From assembly GCA_027456965.1 (NCBI GenBank), contig DAIDUA010000038.1, forward strand, positions 1 to 44,526: DNA of 44,526 bases, written 5' to 3'. Origin of the DNA: Alphaproteobacteria bacterium. GTDB taxonomy: Bacteria; Pseudomonadota; Alphaproteobacteria; Micropepsales; Micropepsaceae. The position numbers and the translations under genes are program-made. Below, one piece after another: positions 26,140-34,734 of the stretch (the stretch's first letter is position 1; every line of letters begins with the position of its first letter). Under the pieces are notes generated by a model that saw only the letters and a list, made by a program, of their open reading frames with translations, was not told where the DNA came from and ran no database searches.

Positions 26140-26496
26140 TCAGGCTTTCAACATCGCCGGATCGATCGGCAAGGTACGAATCCGCTTGCCGGTCGCGGCG
26201 AAGATCGCATTGCACAGGGCGGGAATGGCCGCTGGCAGGGGCGGCTCGCCCAGCCCGGTCGGAGAATTGTCCGTTGTCAGGAAGTGTACCTCGATCGGCG
26301 CGGTTTGCGACATCCGCAGCAGCTTGAAGGTATCGAAATTGGCCTGCACGACGCGACCGTTCTCGATCGTGATCTTCTCGTTCAGCGCCGCCCCAAGACC
26401 ATCGAGGATGCCGCCTTGCGTGATATTTTCGGCGGCGGTTGGGTTGATGACCTGGCTCCCGATATCGCCGACGGCCCACACCTTGTTGATCTTCAT
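26140..26496 (-). pseudogene. C-terminal stub of a molybdenum oxidoreductase large subunit (IorB/xanthine dehydrogenase family)
   Basis: About 118 codons plus a stop encode the family's C-terminal end: VWAVGDIGSQVINP, ITQGGILDGLGAAL, KITIENGRVVQANF, LGEPPLPAAIPALCNAIFAATGK. In these enzymes this region binds the molybdopterin cofactor and is preceded by some 600 residues that are absent here. Recognisable similarity stops near 26496, and the tRNA-Gln 3' end is at 26529, so the break is at or next to the tRNA. No ribosome binding site precedes the first ATG and no 2Fe-2S partner subunit is nearby. I read it as a gene truncated when the region to its right was joined here; it is not functional. 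Confidence 0.8.
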
Positions 26497-26528
26497 CCCA
26501 CCGCTTGCGCCATAATACCGGTAGAGAT

Positions 26529-26602
26529 TGGCTGGGGGACTAGGATTCGAACCTAGACTAGCGGAGTCAGAGTCCGCGGTCCTACCGTTAGACGATCCCC
26601 CA
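26529..26602 (-). tRNA. tRNA-Gln (anticodon CUG)
   Basis: All arms can be drawn on the minus strand. The acceptor stem TGGGGGA pairs with TCCCCCA, the D arm closes with GTC/GAC, the anticodon stem GCGGA/TCCGC carries the loop CTCTGAC (anticodon CTG), and the T arm CTAGG/CCTAG has loop TTCGAAT. The discriminator base is G and the 3' CCA is encoded (26529-26531). CUG reads CAG, hence glutamine. The truncated oxidoreductase begins within about 30 bases of the 3' end, the side at which integrative elements normally enter tRNA genes. Confidence 0.96.
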
Positions 26603-26764
26603 ACGGGCGCCCCGTTTAGCCCACTATCGCCGCCGCTTTCAAGGATAATGCGCTGGCCCCGCCGCCGCAGCTGGTCCGCCGGTGCGGCCCCCGCCTTCAT
26701 GGCCCGGAACGGCCCGCCTGGCGCCACAAATCGCCCACTTTGCCCGCCGCCGGGCCCGCCATCC

Positions 26765-27802
26765 ATGCTAGCGTCCGCCGAACATCGGACGGGATCGAAA
26801 CCATTGGCAGAGACGCGGCGGCAGCCAAAGAGGCGAGACTCGGGCCGCCGCGGCGGGCAGGGGCTGCTGCTGGCTGCGCTCGATCTGGGCACCAACAATT
26901 GCCGGCTTCTCATCGCCACGCCCGAACGCGACGGCAATTTGCGCATTGTCGACTCGTTCTCCAGCATCGTGCGGCTGGGAGAGGGGACGTCGCGCACCGG
27001 TGCACTCAGCGAAGCGGCGATGGAGCGGACCGTCGCGGCGCTGAAGGTCTGCGCGGAGCGCCTGGACAAGCATCGCGTGCGGCATGTTTGCGCCATCGCC
27101 ACCGAGGCCTGCCGGCGAGCGTCCAACGCCCAGGTGTTGATCGATCGTGTGGCGAACGAGACGGGTATCAGGCTGTCCGTGGTCACGGCGGCGGAAGAGG
27201 CGCGGCTCGCGGCCGTTGGCTGCGCCCCGCTGATCGGCGCCGATTATGACGGCGCGCTGGCCTTCGATATCGGCGGCGGCTCGACCGAGGCGATCTGGCT
27301 GCGGCACGGCGCCGGCGCATCGTCGCTCCGGCAAATCGCCTCCGTCCCGCTTGGCGTCATGTCGCTGGCGGAAGCCGACGGCGAAGGCTCGTTTGCCGCC
27401 ATGCGTGACGCGATGCTGGCCCGTTTTGGCGAGGTCCGGCGCGAGATGGACAAGAGCGGCGTCTTCGACGTCGCGCGCCATCACCTGCTCGGAACCTCGG
27501 GTACGGTGACGACGCTGGCGGGGGTCGCCATGAACCTGCCGCGTTACGTGCGGGCACTGGTGGATGCCTCGTGGCACGATTGCGCGGATATTCTTGCGGT
27601 GGTGAACAGGTTGGTCGCGCTGGACCGGAAGGATCGCGCGGCGCTGGGCTGCGTCGGTGAGGAACGGGCTGACCTGATCGTTCCCGGCTGTGCTATCTAT
27701 AGTGCTATCCAGACGGTGTGGCCCTGCGTCAGGCTGCGCGTCGCAGATCGCGGATTGCGTGAAGGAATTCTGCGCGAGTTGATGGAGGAAGCAAAACGAT
27801 GA
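26765..27802 (+). CDS. ppx: Ppx/GppA-family phosphatase (exopolyphosphatase-like)
   Basis: A 345-residue member of the sugar-kinase/actin ATPase fold that hydrolyses terminal phosphate from polyphosphate or pppGpp. Motifs are the phosphate-1 loop DLGTNNCRLLI (residues 40-50), FDIGGGSTEAIW (phosphate-2 loop, the Glu being catalytic) and LGTSGTVTTLAGVAMNL. ATG 26765 is used; the frame is open further back through the tRNA on the other strand, which cannot be coding. The first 30 residues are basic and poorly conserved, so a later start is possible. The stop overlaps rlmE (ATGA), the ppx-ftsJ arrangement common in alphaproteobacteria. It is short for Ppx and lacks the C-terminal HD part. Confidence 0.9.
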   Translation: MLASAEHRTGSKPLAETRRQPKRRDSGRRGGQGLLLAALDLGTNNCRLLIATPERDGNLRIVDSFSSIVRLGEGTSRTGALSEAAMERTVAALKVCAERLDKHRVRHVCAIATEACRRASNAQVLIDRVANETGIRLSVVTAAEEARLAAVGCAPLIGADYDGALAFDIGGGSTEAIWLRHGAGASSLRQIASVPLGVMSLAEADGEGSFAAMRDAMLARFGEVRREMDKSGVFDVARHHLLGTSGTVTTLAGVAMNLPRYVRALVDASWHDCADILAVVNRLVALDRKDRAALGCVGEERADLIVPGCAIYSAIQTVWPCVRLRVADRGLREGILRELMEEAKR

Positions 27803-28494
27803 ACGAGCGCGATTCCGGTTCGGGGCGCGGCGAGCGGCGGGTGCGCGTGAGCAGCACGCGCGGGCGCAGCGCCTCGTCGACGCGCTGGCTGGAACGTCAG
27901 CTCAACGATCCTTACGTCGCTGCGGCGAAGGCAAAAGGCTATCGTTCGCGAGCGGCGTTCAAGCTCAAGGAACTGGACGCCAAGTTCCACCTGTTGAAGC
28001 GTGGCGCGCGCGTGCTCGATCTGGGCGCCGCGCCCGGCGGCTGGTGCCAGGTTGCGGTGGAGCGCCTGGGCGACAAGGGCAAGATCGTCGCTGCGGACAT
28101 TCTCGAAATCGAACCAATCTCCGGCGTGGAGATATTCAAATGCGATCTGCTCGACGCCGACACGCCGGACATGCTGAAGCATGCGCTGGGCGGCGAGGCC
28201 GATCTGGTGCTCTCCGACATGGCCGCGCCCACCACCGGCCACCGCGCCACCGACCAGATTCGCACCACCACCCTGTTTGAGGTCGCGCTCGATCTTGCCG
28301 AAGACGTTCTGAAGCCGGGCGGCGCGTTCGTCGGCAAGGTCTTTCAGGGCGGCGCCACAAACGAATTGCTCGCTCGCGTCAAGCTGCGCTTCGCCGAGGT
28401 GAAGCACGTCAAGCCGCCCGCCAGCCGCGCCGAATCCGTGGAACTCTATCTCGTCGCGCTGGGCTTCAAGGCCGGTAGACCTGCCTTGGCGTGA
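27799..28494 (+). CDS. rlmE: 23S rRNA (uridine-2'-O-)-methyltransferase RlmE/FtsJ
   Basis: A 231-residue SAM-dependent methyltransferase that modifies the A-loop uridine of 23S rRNA during large-subunit assembly. The SAM motif is VLDLGAAPGGW (72-82). The catalytic K-D-K-E set is Lys55 (AAFKLKE), Asp140 (VLSDMAAPTTGHRATDQ), Lys180 (GKVFQGG) and Glu215 (SRAESVELY). A basic N-terminal extension of about 25 residues is typical of alphaproteobacterial members. Translation is coupled to the phosphatase gene by a four-base overlap. Confidence 0.96.
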   Translation: MNERDSGSGRGERRVRVSSTRGRSASSTRWLERQLNDPYVAAAKAKGYRSRAAFKLKELDAKFHLLKRGARVLDLGAAPGGWCQVAVERLGDKGKIVAADILEIEPISGVEIFKCDLLDADTPDMLKHALGGEADLVLSDMAAPTTGHRATDQIRTTTLFEVALDLAEDVLKPGGAFVGKVFQGGATNELLARVKLRFAEVKHVKPPASRAESVELYLVALGFKAGRPALA

Positions 28495-28668
28495 ATTGAG
28501 CCATAGTTGTCTTCGCCGGCGAGCATCGCGAAGGGACGCGAGGGAAGGGGCCCGCGTGGCCGAAGCCGAGTGATCCTTTTCCCATCACACCTTGGTGCGT
28601 TCGTCGCATCCGGGCTTGACGCTGTAGCACTGCCCCCTACGCTCGCCACTCCAATCCGGAGGGGTATC

Positions 28669-30417
28669 ATGCGCGCAATCGCGTCTGCAGCGGCAGCTAT
28701 CGTCCTAATTGTTACGGTCTCGGCCCATGCCGCCGAACAAAGCGCCGACGCGCGGTTGCGCGCGCTCTACACCAGCGAGTGGGCATGGCGCGAGGCGACC
28801 TTCGCGGACGACGAGGGCGGCACCAAGCCCATCGTCGACCATCTGCCGAAGGTCGATCCGGTGACGCAGGCCATGCGGCTGGCTTATTGGCAGAACGTGA
28901 TGAAGGAGCTGGACGCGATTCCCTATGCGCAGCTCTCGCCCAAGGAACAGGTCAATTACGACGTCTACAAGCCGCAGATCGAGAACCTGATTGCCGATCA
29001 GCAATTCCGTGAATACGAAATGCCGGCCAACTCGGACTCCAGTTTCTGGACCGACCTCGGCTATACGGCGCGGCGCCCGTTCAAGTCGCTTCAGGACTAT
29101 CAGAACTGGATCGCGCAGATGCGCGATATCCCGCGCTACTTCCGCGAACAGATCGCCGAGATGCGCGCTGGCGAGGCGCGCGGCTTCACGCCGCCGAAAG
29201 TGACCCTGGAAGGCCGCGATTCCTCGATTACGGCGGTAACGAAGGCGACGCCGGAAGAGTCGCTGTTCTACACGCCGTTCAAGCAGATGCTGACGGGCAT
29301 TCCGGCGGCGGAGCAGGCCAGCCTGCGTGCTGAGGCGGTAAAAGTCATCCGCGACGACGTGCAGCCGGCCTATGTCGGGCTGCTGAATTTCTGGGACGGC
29401 GAATATGTGCCGCACGCCCGCACCACGCTCGCCGCCGACGACCTGCCGGACGGCAAGGCCTATTACCGGCAGCAGATTCGCGAATACACCACGCTCGATC
29501 TGTCGCCGGACGCCATCCACAAAATCGGTCTTGCCCAGGTTGCCAAGCTGCATGCGCAGATGATCGATGTGATGCGAAGCGCCGGCTTCAAGGGTGATTT
29601 CCCCGCCTTCCTGCATTTTTTGCGCACCGATCCGCGCTTCTATGCCAAGACGCCGCAGGAACTGCTCGACGATGCCGCCTGGATCGCCAAGGAATTCGAC
29701 GGCAAGGCGTCCACCTATTTCGGCCTGTTGCCGCGCGCGCGCTTCGGCATCGAACCGGTGCCGCCGGACCTCGCGCCGTTCTACACCTCGGGGCGCGGCG
29801 GCCCCGGCGTGTTCCTGCTGAACACCTACGATCTGCCGCACCGCCCGCTCTACGATCTGATCCCGCTCACGCTGCATGAATCCGCGCCCGGCCACGCCTT
29901 CCAGATTCCGCTGGCGATGGAGGACAAAACGCTCCCGGACTTCCGCCGCTACACTTATATATCGGCCTATGGCGAGGGCTGGGCGGTCTATTGCGAATGG
30001 CTGGGCCAGGAGATGGGCATGTACAAGACGCCCTACGACCGCTTCGGCATGCTGAGTTGGCAGATATGGCGCGCCGCCCGCCTCGTCGTCGACACCGGCA
30101 TCCATAGCGAAGGCTGGACGCGCGCGCAGGCCATCAAATACCTCAAGGACTACACGGCGCTGCCCGATCACGAGATCAAAACGGAAGTCGACCGCTACAT
30201 CACCTGGCCGGGTCAGGCTCTGTCCTATTATCTCGGTGCGATGGCGATCCGCGAAGCGCGCGCCAAGGCCGAGAAGGCGCTCGGCCCCAAGTTCAATATC
30301 CGCGCCTTCCACGACACGGTCCTGCAACTGGGCTCCGTGCCGCTGCCGGTGCTGACAAAACGCATGGACGCGTTCATCGCCGGCGGCGGCAAGGGACCTT
30401 ATCCGGACTTGGAATAG
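28669..30417 (+). CDS. DUF885-family exported metallopeptidase-like protein
   Basis: A 582-residue protein with a signal peptide (to about residue 22, SAHAAEQ), so periplasmic or secreted. The DUF885 hallmark HESAPGH (residues 403-409, zinc-binding type HExxxGH) and YGEGWAVYCE (434-443, third-ligand Glu) are both present. This points to a zinc peptidase or dipeptidase-like hydrolase related in fold to M32 carboxypeptidases; the substrate is unknown for most of the family. ATG 28669 is preceded by GGAGGGG four bases away, better than any upstream in-frame start. It ends nine bases before the convergent small secreted-protein gene. Confidence 0.9.
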   Translation: MRAIASAAAAIVLIVTVSAHAAEQSADARLRALYTSEWAWREATFADDEGGTKPIVDHLPKVDPVTQAMRLAYWQNVMKELDAIPYAQLSPKEQVNYDVYKPQIENLIADQQFREYEMPANSDSSFWTDLGYTARRPFKSLQDYQNWIAQMRDIPRYFREQIAEMRAGEARGFTPPKVTLEGRDSSITAVTKATPEESLFYTPFKQMLTGIPAAEQASLRAEAVKVIRDDVQPAYVGLLNFWDGEYVPHARTTLAADDLPDGKAYYRQQIREYTTLDLSPDAIHKIGLAQVAKLHAQMIDVMRSAGFKGDFPAFLHFLRTDPRFYAKTPQELLDDAAWIAKEFDGKASTYFGLLPRARFGIEPVPPDLAPFYTSGRGGPGVFLLNTYDLPHRPLYDLIPLTLHESAPGHAFQIPLAMEDKTLPDFRRYTYISAYGEGWAVYCEWLGQEMGMYKTPYDRFGMLSWQIWRAARLVVDTGIHSEGWTRAQAIKYLKDYTALPDHEIKTEVDRYITWPGQALSYYLGAMAIREARAKAEKALGPKFNIRAFHDTVLQLGSVPLPVLTKRMDAFIAGGGKGPYPDLE

Positions 30418-30426
30418 ACGGCGGCG

Positions 30427-30648
30427 CTACTCGCTGCAGGACACTTCGTATGCCGTGCTGCCGGCCGCGTTGCTGATTTTGTAGCAATGCTGCGAGCCGT
30501 CGTCGTTGACGCATTCCCGCCACGACGTTCCGTCTCCTTGGTCCGCCCAATCCGTGCAGCTTGGTTCGGCGACCGCGGCGATCGGTGCCACGCTGCTCGC
30601 GGCGAATGCGGTGATGAGCGCGGCGATAACGAGGCTGCGATATTTCAT
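30427..30648 (-). CDS. Small Cys-containing secreted protein, unknown function
   Basis: A 73-residue protein. A clear signal peptide ends near IAAVAEP, leaving a mature part of about 47 residues with four cysteines (SCTDW, RECVND, QHCYK, VSCSE), suited to two disulfides in the periplasm. The start ATG at 30648 has GGAGACCAGG before it; the frame is open further upstream, but only this start gives a signal peptide. I do not recognise the family. It converges on the DUF885 gene. Confidence 0.7.
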   Translation of the reverse strand: MKYRSLVIAALITAFAASSVAPIAAVAEPSCTDWADQGDGTSWRECVNDDGSQHCYKISNAAGSTAYEVSCSE

Positions 30649-30937
30649 CCTGGTCTCCATTTTTATCTGGTACGGAACGCTTGTGCTCCAATTCCATGCA
30701 ACTGTGAACAATACAGTGTGGCGTCTGATTTGCGTTGAGATTCCTCAAATGCCGCCATGAGAGATTGCTGACTTAGTCTAATTAAAGCACGTGGAGTTTC
30801 GCCGTGGGACAATGCAGCGGATGATGTCGTTCGCCGTATCTCGTTTTAGCTGCTGGCGTTTCATTTGGCGGTGACCGATACTGAAAGTGTGCATGCGATC
30901 GATCTTGTCGGCGAACAGTTCAATGGGAGAAGGCGAC

Positions 30938-31393
30938 ATGCGCGGGGTCTTCGGCATCGCGCTCATTGCCGCGAGCGTGCTGGCGGTTGCCGCGCCGGCT
31001 TCGGCGGAGAATACGCTCAAGCTGGTCTGCAAATGTCAGAAGATCGTTGTGAATGGCAATGAACAACGCAGCTGCGCCGGTCAGAATGACAGAATCGCGG
31101 TCGTCGATCTCGACAGAAGCACCCTGCAGTGGAGCAATGGTGTCGGGCTGGCTTGGCCTGCGATCCCGGCCGCAATATCCACCGATCAAATACAAGCCGG
31201 AATTGAACCAGGAAAGGCGAGGGTCATTCCGGGGCGTCTGGAAATCAGCCACTACACCATAAGCAGGATCACCGGCGATTTCGAGGAGGATGGGCTCGGT
31301 CATACAACGGATTCGGGCGCGCCAAATGTGGATTTCATTGTTCCGGCCGACGTAACAGGTGTCTGCACGAAAGCGGACGCTCCGAAGTTCTGA
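30938..31393 (+). CDS. Secreted protein of unknown function
   Basis: A 151-residue protein with a signal peptide (AVAAPASAEN, about 24 residues). The mature part has a CKC pair near its start (LVCKCQKI) and two further cysteines (SCAGQ, GVCTKA). Aromatic and hydrophobic spacing suggests a small beta-rich domain. ATG 30938 is preceded by GGAGAAGG at a good distance; an earlier in-frame ATG at 30887 lacks one. No family recognised. The 289-base gap before it shows no gene. Confidence 0.7.
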   Translation: MRGVFGIALIAASVLAVAAPASAENTLKLVCKCQKIVVNGNEQRSCAGQNDRIAVVDLDRSTLQWSNGVGLAWPAIPAAISTDQIQAGIEPGKARVIPGRLEISHYTISRITGDFEEDGLGHTTDSGAPNVDFIVPADVTGVCTKADAPKF

Positions 31394-31432
31394 ACCGGAT
31401 GTGGCTTCCGGCGATCTGGCATCTGCGCGGCG

Positions 31433-32104
31433 TCAGGCGCGCCACAGCGATGCTTCACCGGCTCTGCGCCAGGTGCGCAGGAACGACAGCGTGCCGTCGA
31501 CGGCTGTGTACTTCTTCGTCAGCAGGCGTTCAATCGCCGGGACCGGCATGTCCGTCGTGAGGCAGTCGCGGCGCACCAGCCATGCGTCCGCCGGATCGGG
31601 GCCGGCGAAGCTGCTGTAGACGCGCCCGGCGCCGAGCCTGCGCAACACGCGCAGCACGCGCCGGTCGCAGGCGCCGAAAGGCACCGCCACGCCGCGCACG
31701 CGTTCGCCGAGGATTGCCTGGAGGTTGTCGATGGAGGCGGAGACGTCGTCCACGATGGCGTCGTCGGAAACCTCGGTCCATCTGATATGTGCGCGGCCGT
31801 GCGAGCCGATCTCCATGCTTGCATCACTTAGCGCGCGGATATCGGCCTCGCCGACATAGCCCGGCCGCCCGATGCGGTCCGATGGAATGAAGAACGAAGC
31901 CGTCAGCCCCGCCTCGCGCAGCATCGGAAGCGCGACGCGCGCATCCGTGTCATTGCCGTCGTCGAAGGTAAGCCGCACGTCGTGGTGCTGTGCCATCGCC
32001 AGGATGCGCGCGAAAACCTCCACCGGCAGCCAGTAAGGCCGCTCCGCATCGGGGATGTGCGCCGGCGGTTCGCCCAGGCCGTGCAGGAGTAGACAGGGGC
32101 TCAT
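31433..32104 (-). CDS. NodB-type polysaccharide deacetylase
   Basis: A 223-residue carbohydrate esterase family 4 enzyme. The TFDDGND motif (residues 46-52: catalytic Asp48 and metal-ligand Asp49) and the SHGRAH metal motif (His102, His106) are present, and no signal peptide is seen. The ATG overlaps the stop of the upstream acyltransferase-like gene (ATGA). Such pairs occur in exopolysaccharide and cell-surface glycan clusters, where a cytoplasmic deacetylase acts on a lipid-linked sugar. The substrate here is unknown, and no glycosyltransferases are beside it. Confidence 0.85.
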   Translation of the reverse strand: MSPCLLLHGLGEPPAHIPDAERPYWLPVEVFARILAMAQHHDVRLTFDDGNDTDARVALPMLREAGLTASFFIPSDRIGRPGYVGEADIRALSDASMEIGSHGRAHIRWTEVSDDAIVDDVSASIDNLQAILGERVRGVAVPFGACDRRVLRVLRRLGAGRVYSSFAGPDPADAWLVRRDCLTTDMPVPAIERLLTKKYTAVDGTLSFLRTWRRAGEASLWRA

Positions 32105-32913
32105 GATCCCGCCCGCGCCTCGGCGCTTACAAGAGCCAGCACCGACAGGGCGAGTTTCCCCTTGCCGGTTAGCGGCACGACCGCGTCGTAGCGCTCCACC
32201 GTCTCGCCGCCGAAGCTCTTCTTGAAGCGGGCAATGTTCATCTGTTCCGGGTCGTCGCTGCCGCGATAGACCCCGCCGAGGTCGTAGCTTCTGATGCCTT
32301 CGCTCCGAAAGCGCAGCATGTCCCGCCAATGGTGCAGGCGGTTGGCGCGGCCGACCAGGTTGTTCCACGCCGTGTCGCGTGCCGGATCGATCGCCGACAC
32401 GGTGTTGAGCAGACGGACATGGCCGCGCCCGCAGGCATAGCCGTGCCATGACAGCACATGACCGTCCGCATCACGGCTGGCGGTCAGCACATACTGCCCC
32501 TTGGTCGCCAGCTCGCTGATCTGACCGACGCCCAGCGCGTCGGCGTTCTTCTTGCGGCTCCTCAGCGTCTCATGCGCCGCGCGGAAGGCAGCCCAGTTTT
32601 CCTCCGTGAGCGGAACATCACCGACCGAGATGGCTTCGCGCATCGCCTGGCGGATCACCTTGCGGGATTTGGCGTCGATGCCGTTCCACAGCGCGTCCTC
32701 CGGCTGCTGAAGGTCGATCACGATGGTCGGGCAGCAGTAGTTCGGCACGCAGGCCTTGGGCGCCGACAGAATGCACAACTTCAGGACGTCGGCCTTGGGC
32801 GGCACGTCCGGCGCCGCGAAGAAGGACACCTCGGTGCGCACCAGCCGCCGGTACAGCCGCCAGGCGAACGAGGCCTTCGGCACGAACGCACGCGCGCCCG
32901 CACGCGCCGCCAT
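32101..32913 (-). CDS. FemAB/GNAT-like acyltransferase (Acetyltransf_6 type)
   Basis: A 270-residue protein of the GNAT-like fold used by FemAB and polysaccharide-linked acyltransferases. The DLQQPEDALWNGIDAKSRKVIRQA block and the C-terminal YDLGGVYRG, then NIARFKKSFGGE, are characteristic of this group. It lies immediately upstream of, and overlaps, the polysaccharide deacetylase, so the two probably modify the same glycan (deacetylate, then re-acylate). ATG 32913 is used; a GTG at 32967 is an alternative. The ribosome binding site is not decisive for either. Confidence 0.75.
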   Translation of the reverse strand: MAARAGARAFVPKASFAWRLYRRLVRTEVSFFAAPDVPPKADVLKLCILSAPKACVPNYCCPTIVIDLQQPEDALWNGIDAKSRKVIRQAMREAISVGDVPLTEENWAAFRAAHETLRSRKKNADALGVGQISELATKGQYVLTASRDADGHVLSWHGYACGRGHVRLLNTVSAIDPARDTAWNNLVGRANRLHHWRDMLRFRSEGIRSYDLGGVYRGSDDPEQMNIARFKKSFGGETVERYDAVVPLTGKGKLALSVLALVSAEARAGS

Positions 32914-33043
32914 GGCGGCACCGGGCCTCTGGGACAAATGTGATGTTCCAGCCCTGCTCACCGGCACAGTTTACGGCGAATCCGTTCACAGAAAGTGACC
33001 ATGCGACCGGTTCGGCCGTTGCCCTCCGGGCCTCCGATTTTGC

Positions 33044-33577
33044 ATGATATCTCCGATGGATAGGGCGGCGGCGAAGATGGGCGGGATAGCAGCGGCACGG
33101 GTGGCGGTTTCTCCGCTGGCGCCGGCGGACCTTCCTGTCGTCGCGGACCTTGCCCGCCGCATCTGGCCGGCCGCCTATGCCGGCATCCTGACGGACGAGC
33201 AGATTGCCAATCTGCTGATGCGCATCTACAGCGAGGAAAATCTGCGCCGGGAAATGGCCGACGGCCATCGCTGCTGGGCCGCCTATGAAGGCGCACAACC
33301 CGCCGGTTATGCCTCTGCGTACAAGGACGACGACATCATCTGGCTGAAGAAGCTGTATGTGCTGCCGGACCGCCAGGGCCGCGGCATTGGGAAGAAACTG
33401 ATCGACGCCGCCGTCGCCGCGCTCCGCCCCGCGCGCGAACTGCGCCTGCTGGTGAACGGCGACAATCTTCCGGCGCAGCGCTTCTACACCGAGACCGGCT
33501 TCACTTGCATCGGCGAGATGCCGGTGCAGATGGGCGACTTCGCTTTCACCGACCGGGTGTTTTCGAAACCGCTGTGA
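33044..33577 (+). CDS. GNAT-family N-acetyltransferase
   Basis: A 177-residue acyl-CoA-dependent acetyltransferase. The acetyl-CoA pyrophosphate loop is RQGRGIGKKL, preceded by the strand IIWLKKLYVLPD, and NLPAQRFYTETGFTCIGE is the C-terminal signature. The start is uncertain among ATG 33044, 33056 and 33077, none with a strong ribosome binding site. The substrate cannot be told from the sequence. It is divergent from the acyltransferase-deacetylase pair and convergent with the NifX-like gene. Confidence 0.85.
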   Translation: MISPMDRAAAKMGGIAAARVAVSPLAPADLPVVADLARRIWPAAYAGILTDEQIANLLMRIYSEENLRREMADGHRCWAAYEGAQPAGYASAYKDDDIIWLKKLYVLPDRQGRGIGKKLIDAAVAALRPARELRLLVNGDNLPAQRFYTETGFTCIGEMPVQMGDFAFTDRVFSKPL

Positions 33578-33608
33578 GGCGTCGAGAAATCCGGCGACCT
33601 CCCATGCG

Positions 33609-33632
33609 ATTGTCGGCGGTCGCCGCGACAAT
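33609..33632. terminator. Bidirectional hairpin between convergent genes
   Basis: ATTGTCG (33609-33615) pairs with CGACAAT (33626-33632), continued after one bulge by a three-base-pair top. It lies between the convergent GNAT and NifX-like genes and its end touches the stop codon of the latter. No T-run is present. Confidence 0.45.
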
Positions 33633-33994
33633 TATGCGCTGTGTCCGTGACAGTCGCATTCCTCATCCGCCGCCGGCGGCGCGAGTGTACCGATGAGATA
33701 GGCGGCGATGGCCTTGCGCGGATCGGTCTCCGTCGTGGTGACGGCGACGATCCCGCGGTCCTTCAGGCGCGCGATGAAACCGGGCCCGGCGCTGCCGGCG
33801 ATGACCACCTGCACCGCATCCAGCGGATGCGTGCTGCCGCGGAACTCGTGCATGCTCATCTCTTTCGGCATATCGAGGCGGCCGACGTCCACCGGTTCGC
33901 CGCCAGGCGCGGCCTCGAACAGCAAGAAGCGGCGCGTCTTGCCGGCATGCGGCGTAATGGTGCGGAAATTCTGGCTGGCGACGGCGAACTTCAC
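33632..33994 (-). CDS. NifX/NifB-like iron-molybdenum cofactor-binding domain protein
   Basis: A 120-residue single-domain protein of the dinitrogenase FeMo-cofactor family (RNase H-like fold). The N-terminus KFAVASQNFRTITPHAGKTRRF matches the family start, and the middle VIAGSAGPGFIARLKDRGI and TDPRKAIAAYL fit too. It ends in CDCHGH, a metal-binding type of tail. The start is GTG 33994, supported by GGAGGT on the minus strand. No nitrogenase genes are near; family members outside nitrogen fixation probably bind Fe-S or Mo species, but their roles are mostly unknown. Confidence 0.82.
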   Translation of the reverse strand: MKFAVASQNFRTITPHAGKTRRFLLFEAAPGGEPVDVGRLDMPKEMSMHEFRGSTHPLDAVQVVIAGSAGPGFIARLKDRGIVAVTTTETDPRKAIAAYLIGTLAPPAADEECDCHGHSA

Positions 33995-34145
33995 GATCGG
34001 ACCTCCACGGAATACGCGGCCAAGGTGCGCGCCACGCACGCATCTGTCCTTGTGCTTTGTCAACCGCCGCCGCGACACCTTCACCACCCGTCATCTCCGG
34101 CGCGCGCTCCGAAGGTCCCGTGCGGCGATCGTCTTGCGGCTGTCG

Positions 34146-34481
34146 CTAGTTGCCCGACGGCGGCCTGGACGAATCCCGCATCCGGTCCATCATCGCCGAG
34201 TGCATCGCCGGCGTCTGCTGGAGCTGCTGCTCGTTGAGCCGGTCCGTTGCTGCGTGTTCTGCCGGCGTCGAATATTGTGGTCCGCTTTCGCCGCGGTATG
34301 CACGGTGATGATGCATGTGCCTTGGCACCATCGGCTGCCCGCCCGACGGCATGTTCTCGGTCATCCGCAGCGCCATCTGCATAGTCGCCGGCGACGCCGC
34401 TTTGGTTTGTGCAAATGCCGCCGCCGCACCGGCGATCGCCAGAACCGCGATGCCGGAAAATAGATAGGTTTTCATTTTCAT
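34146..34481 (-). CDS. Small secreted Met/His-rich protein, unknown function
   Basis: A 111-residue protein with a signal peptide (to about AAFAQ, residue 23). The mature part is rich in Met, His, Gln and Pro (TMQMALRMTENMP, RHMHHHRAY, TPAMHSAMMDRM) and has no cysteine. Such composition is compatible with metal (copper) binding or a disordered periplasmic protein, but no family is recognised. ATG 34481 has AGGAG seven bases before it, which makes it a convincing gene. Confidence 0.65.
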   Translation of the reverse strand: MKMKTYLFSGIAVLAIAGAAAAFAQTKAASPATMQMALRMTENMPSGGQPMVPRHMHHHRAYRGESGPQYSTPAEHAATDRLNEQQLQQTPAMHSAMMDRMRDSSRPPSGN

Positions 34482-34734
34482 GGCATTTCTCCTTTTTTGA
34501 GCTTGCGCGTTCCGTAGCACGGAATGGCGGTAAGCCTTGCCATCGGCATATACCTAGGCGATCGTGGCGCACTCTGCCCCTGTTCCTTCATGGCGCGGAC
34601 CGAGACGTGACGGATCGCGCGCGCCCTATTGCAGGCTTTAACGGCCAGGTCGTGGAATTGGGCTGCGTAGATTCCGAGTCTATCTTCGCAGGAACGCGCA
34701 TGGATACTGCGATATTGGCTCTGCGAGGCGCGTC

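Noticed and set aside
26497-27186. Extension of the oxidoreductase frame to the right of the stub
   Set aside because: The frame is open by chance through the tRNA and antisense to the phosphatase gene; similarity ends near 26496.
28705-30327. A 540-codon minus-strand frame opposite the DUF885 gene
   Set aside because: Shadow frame of a well-supported gene, with unnatural composition.
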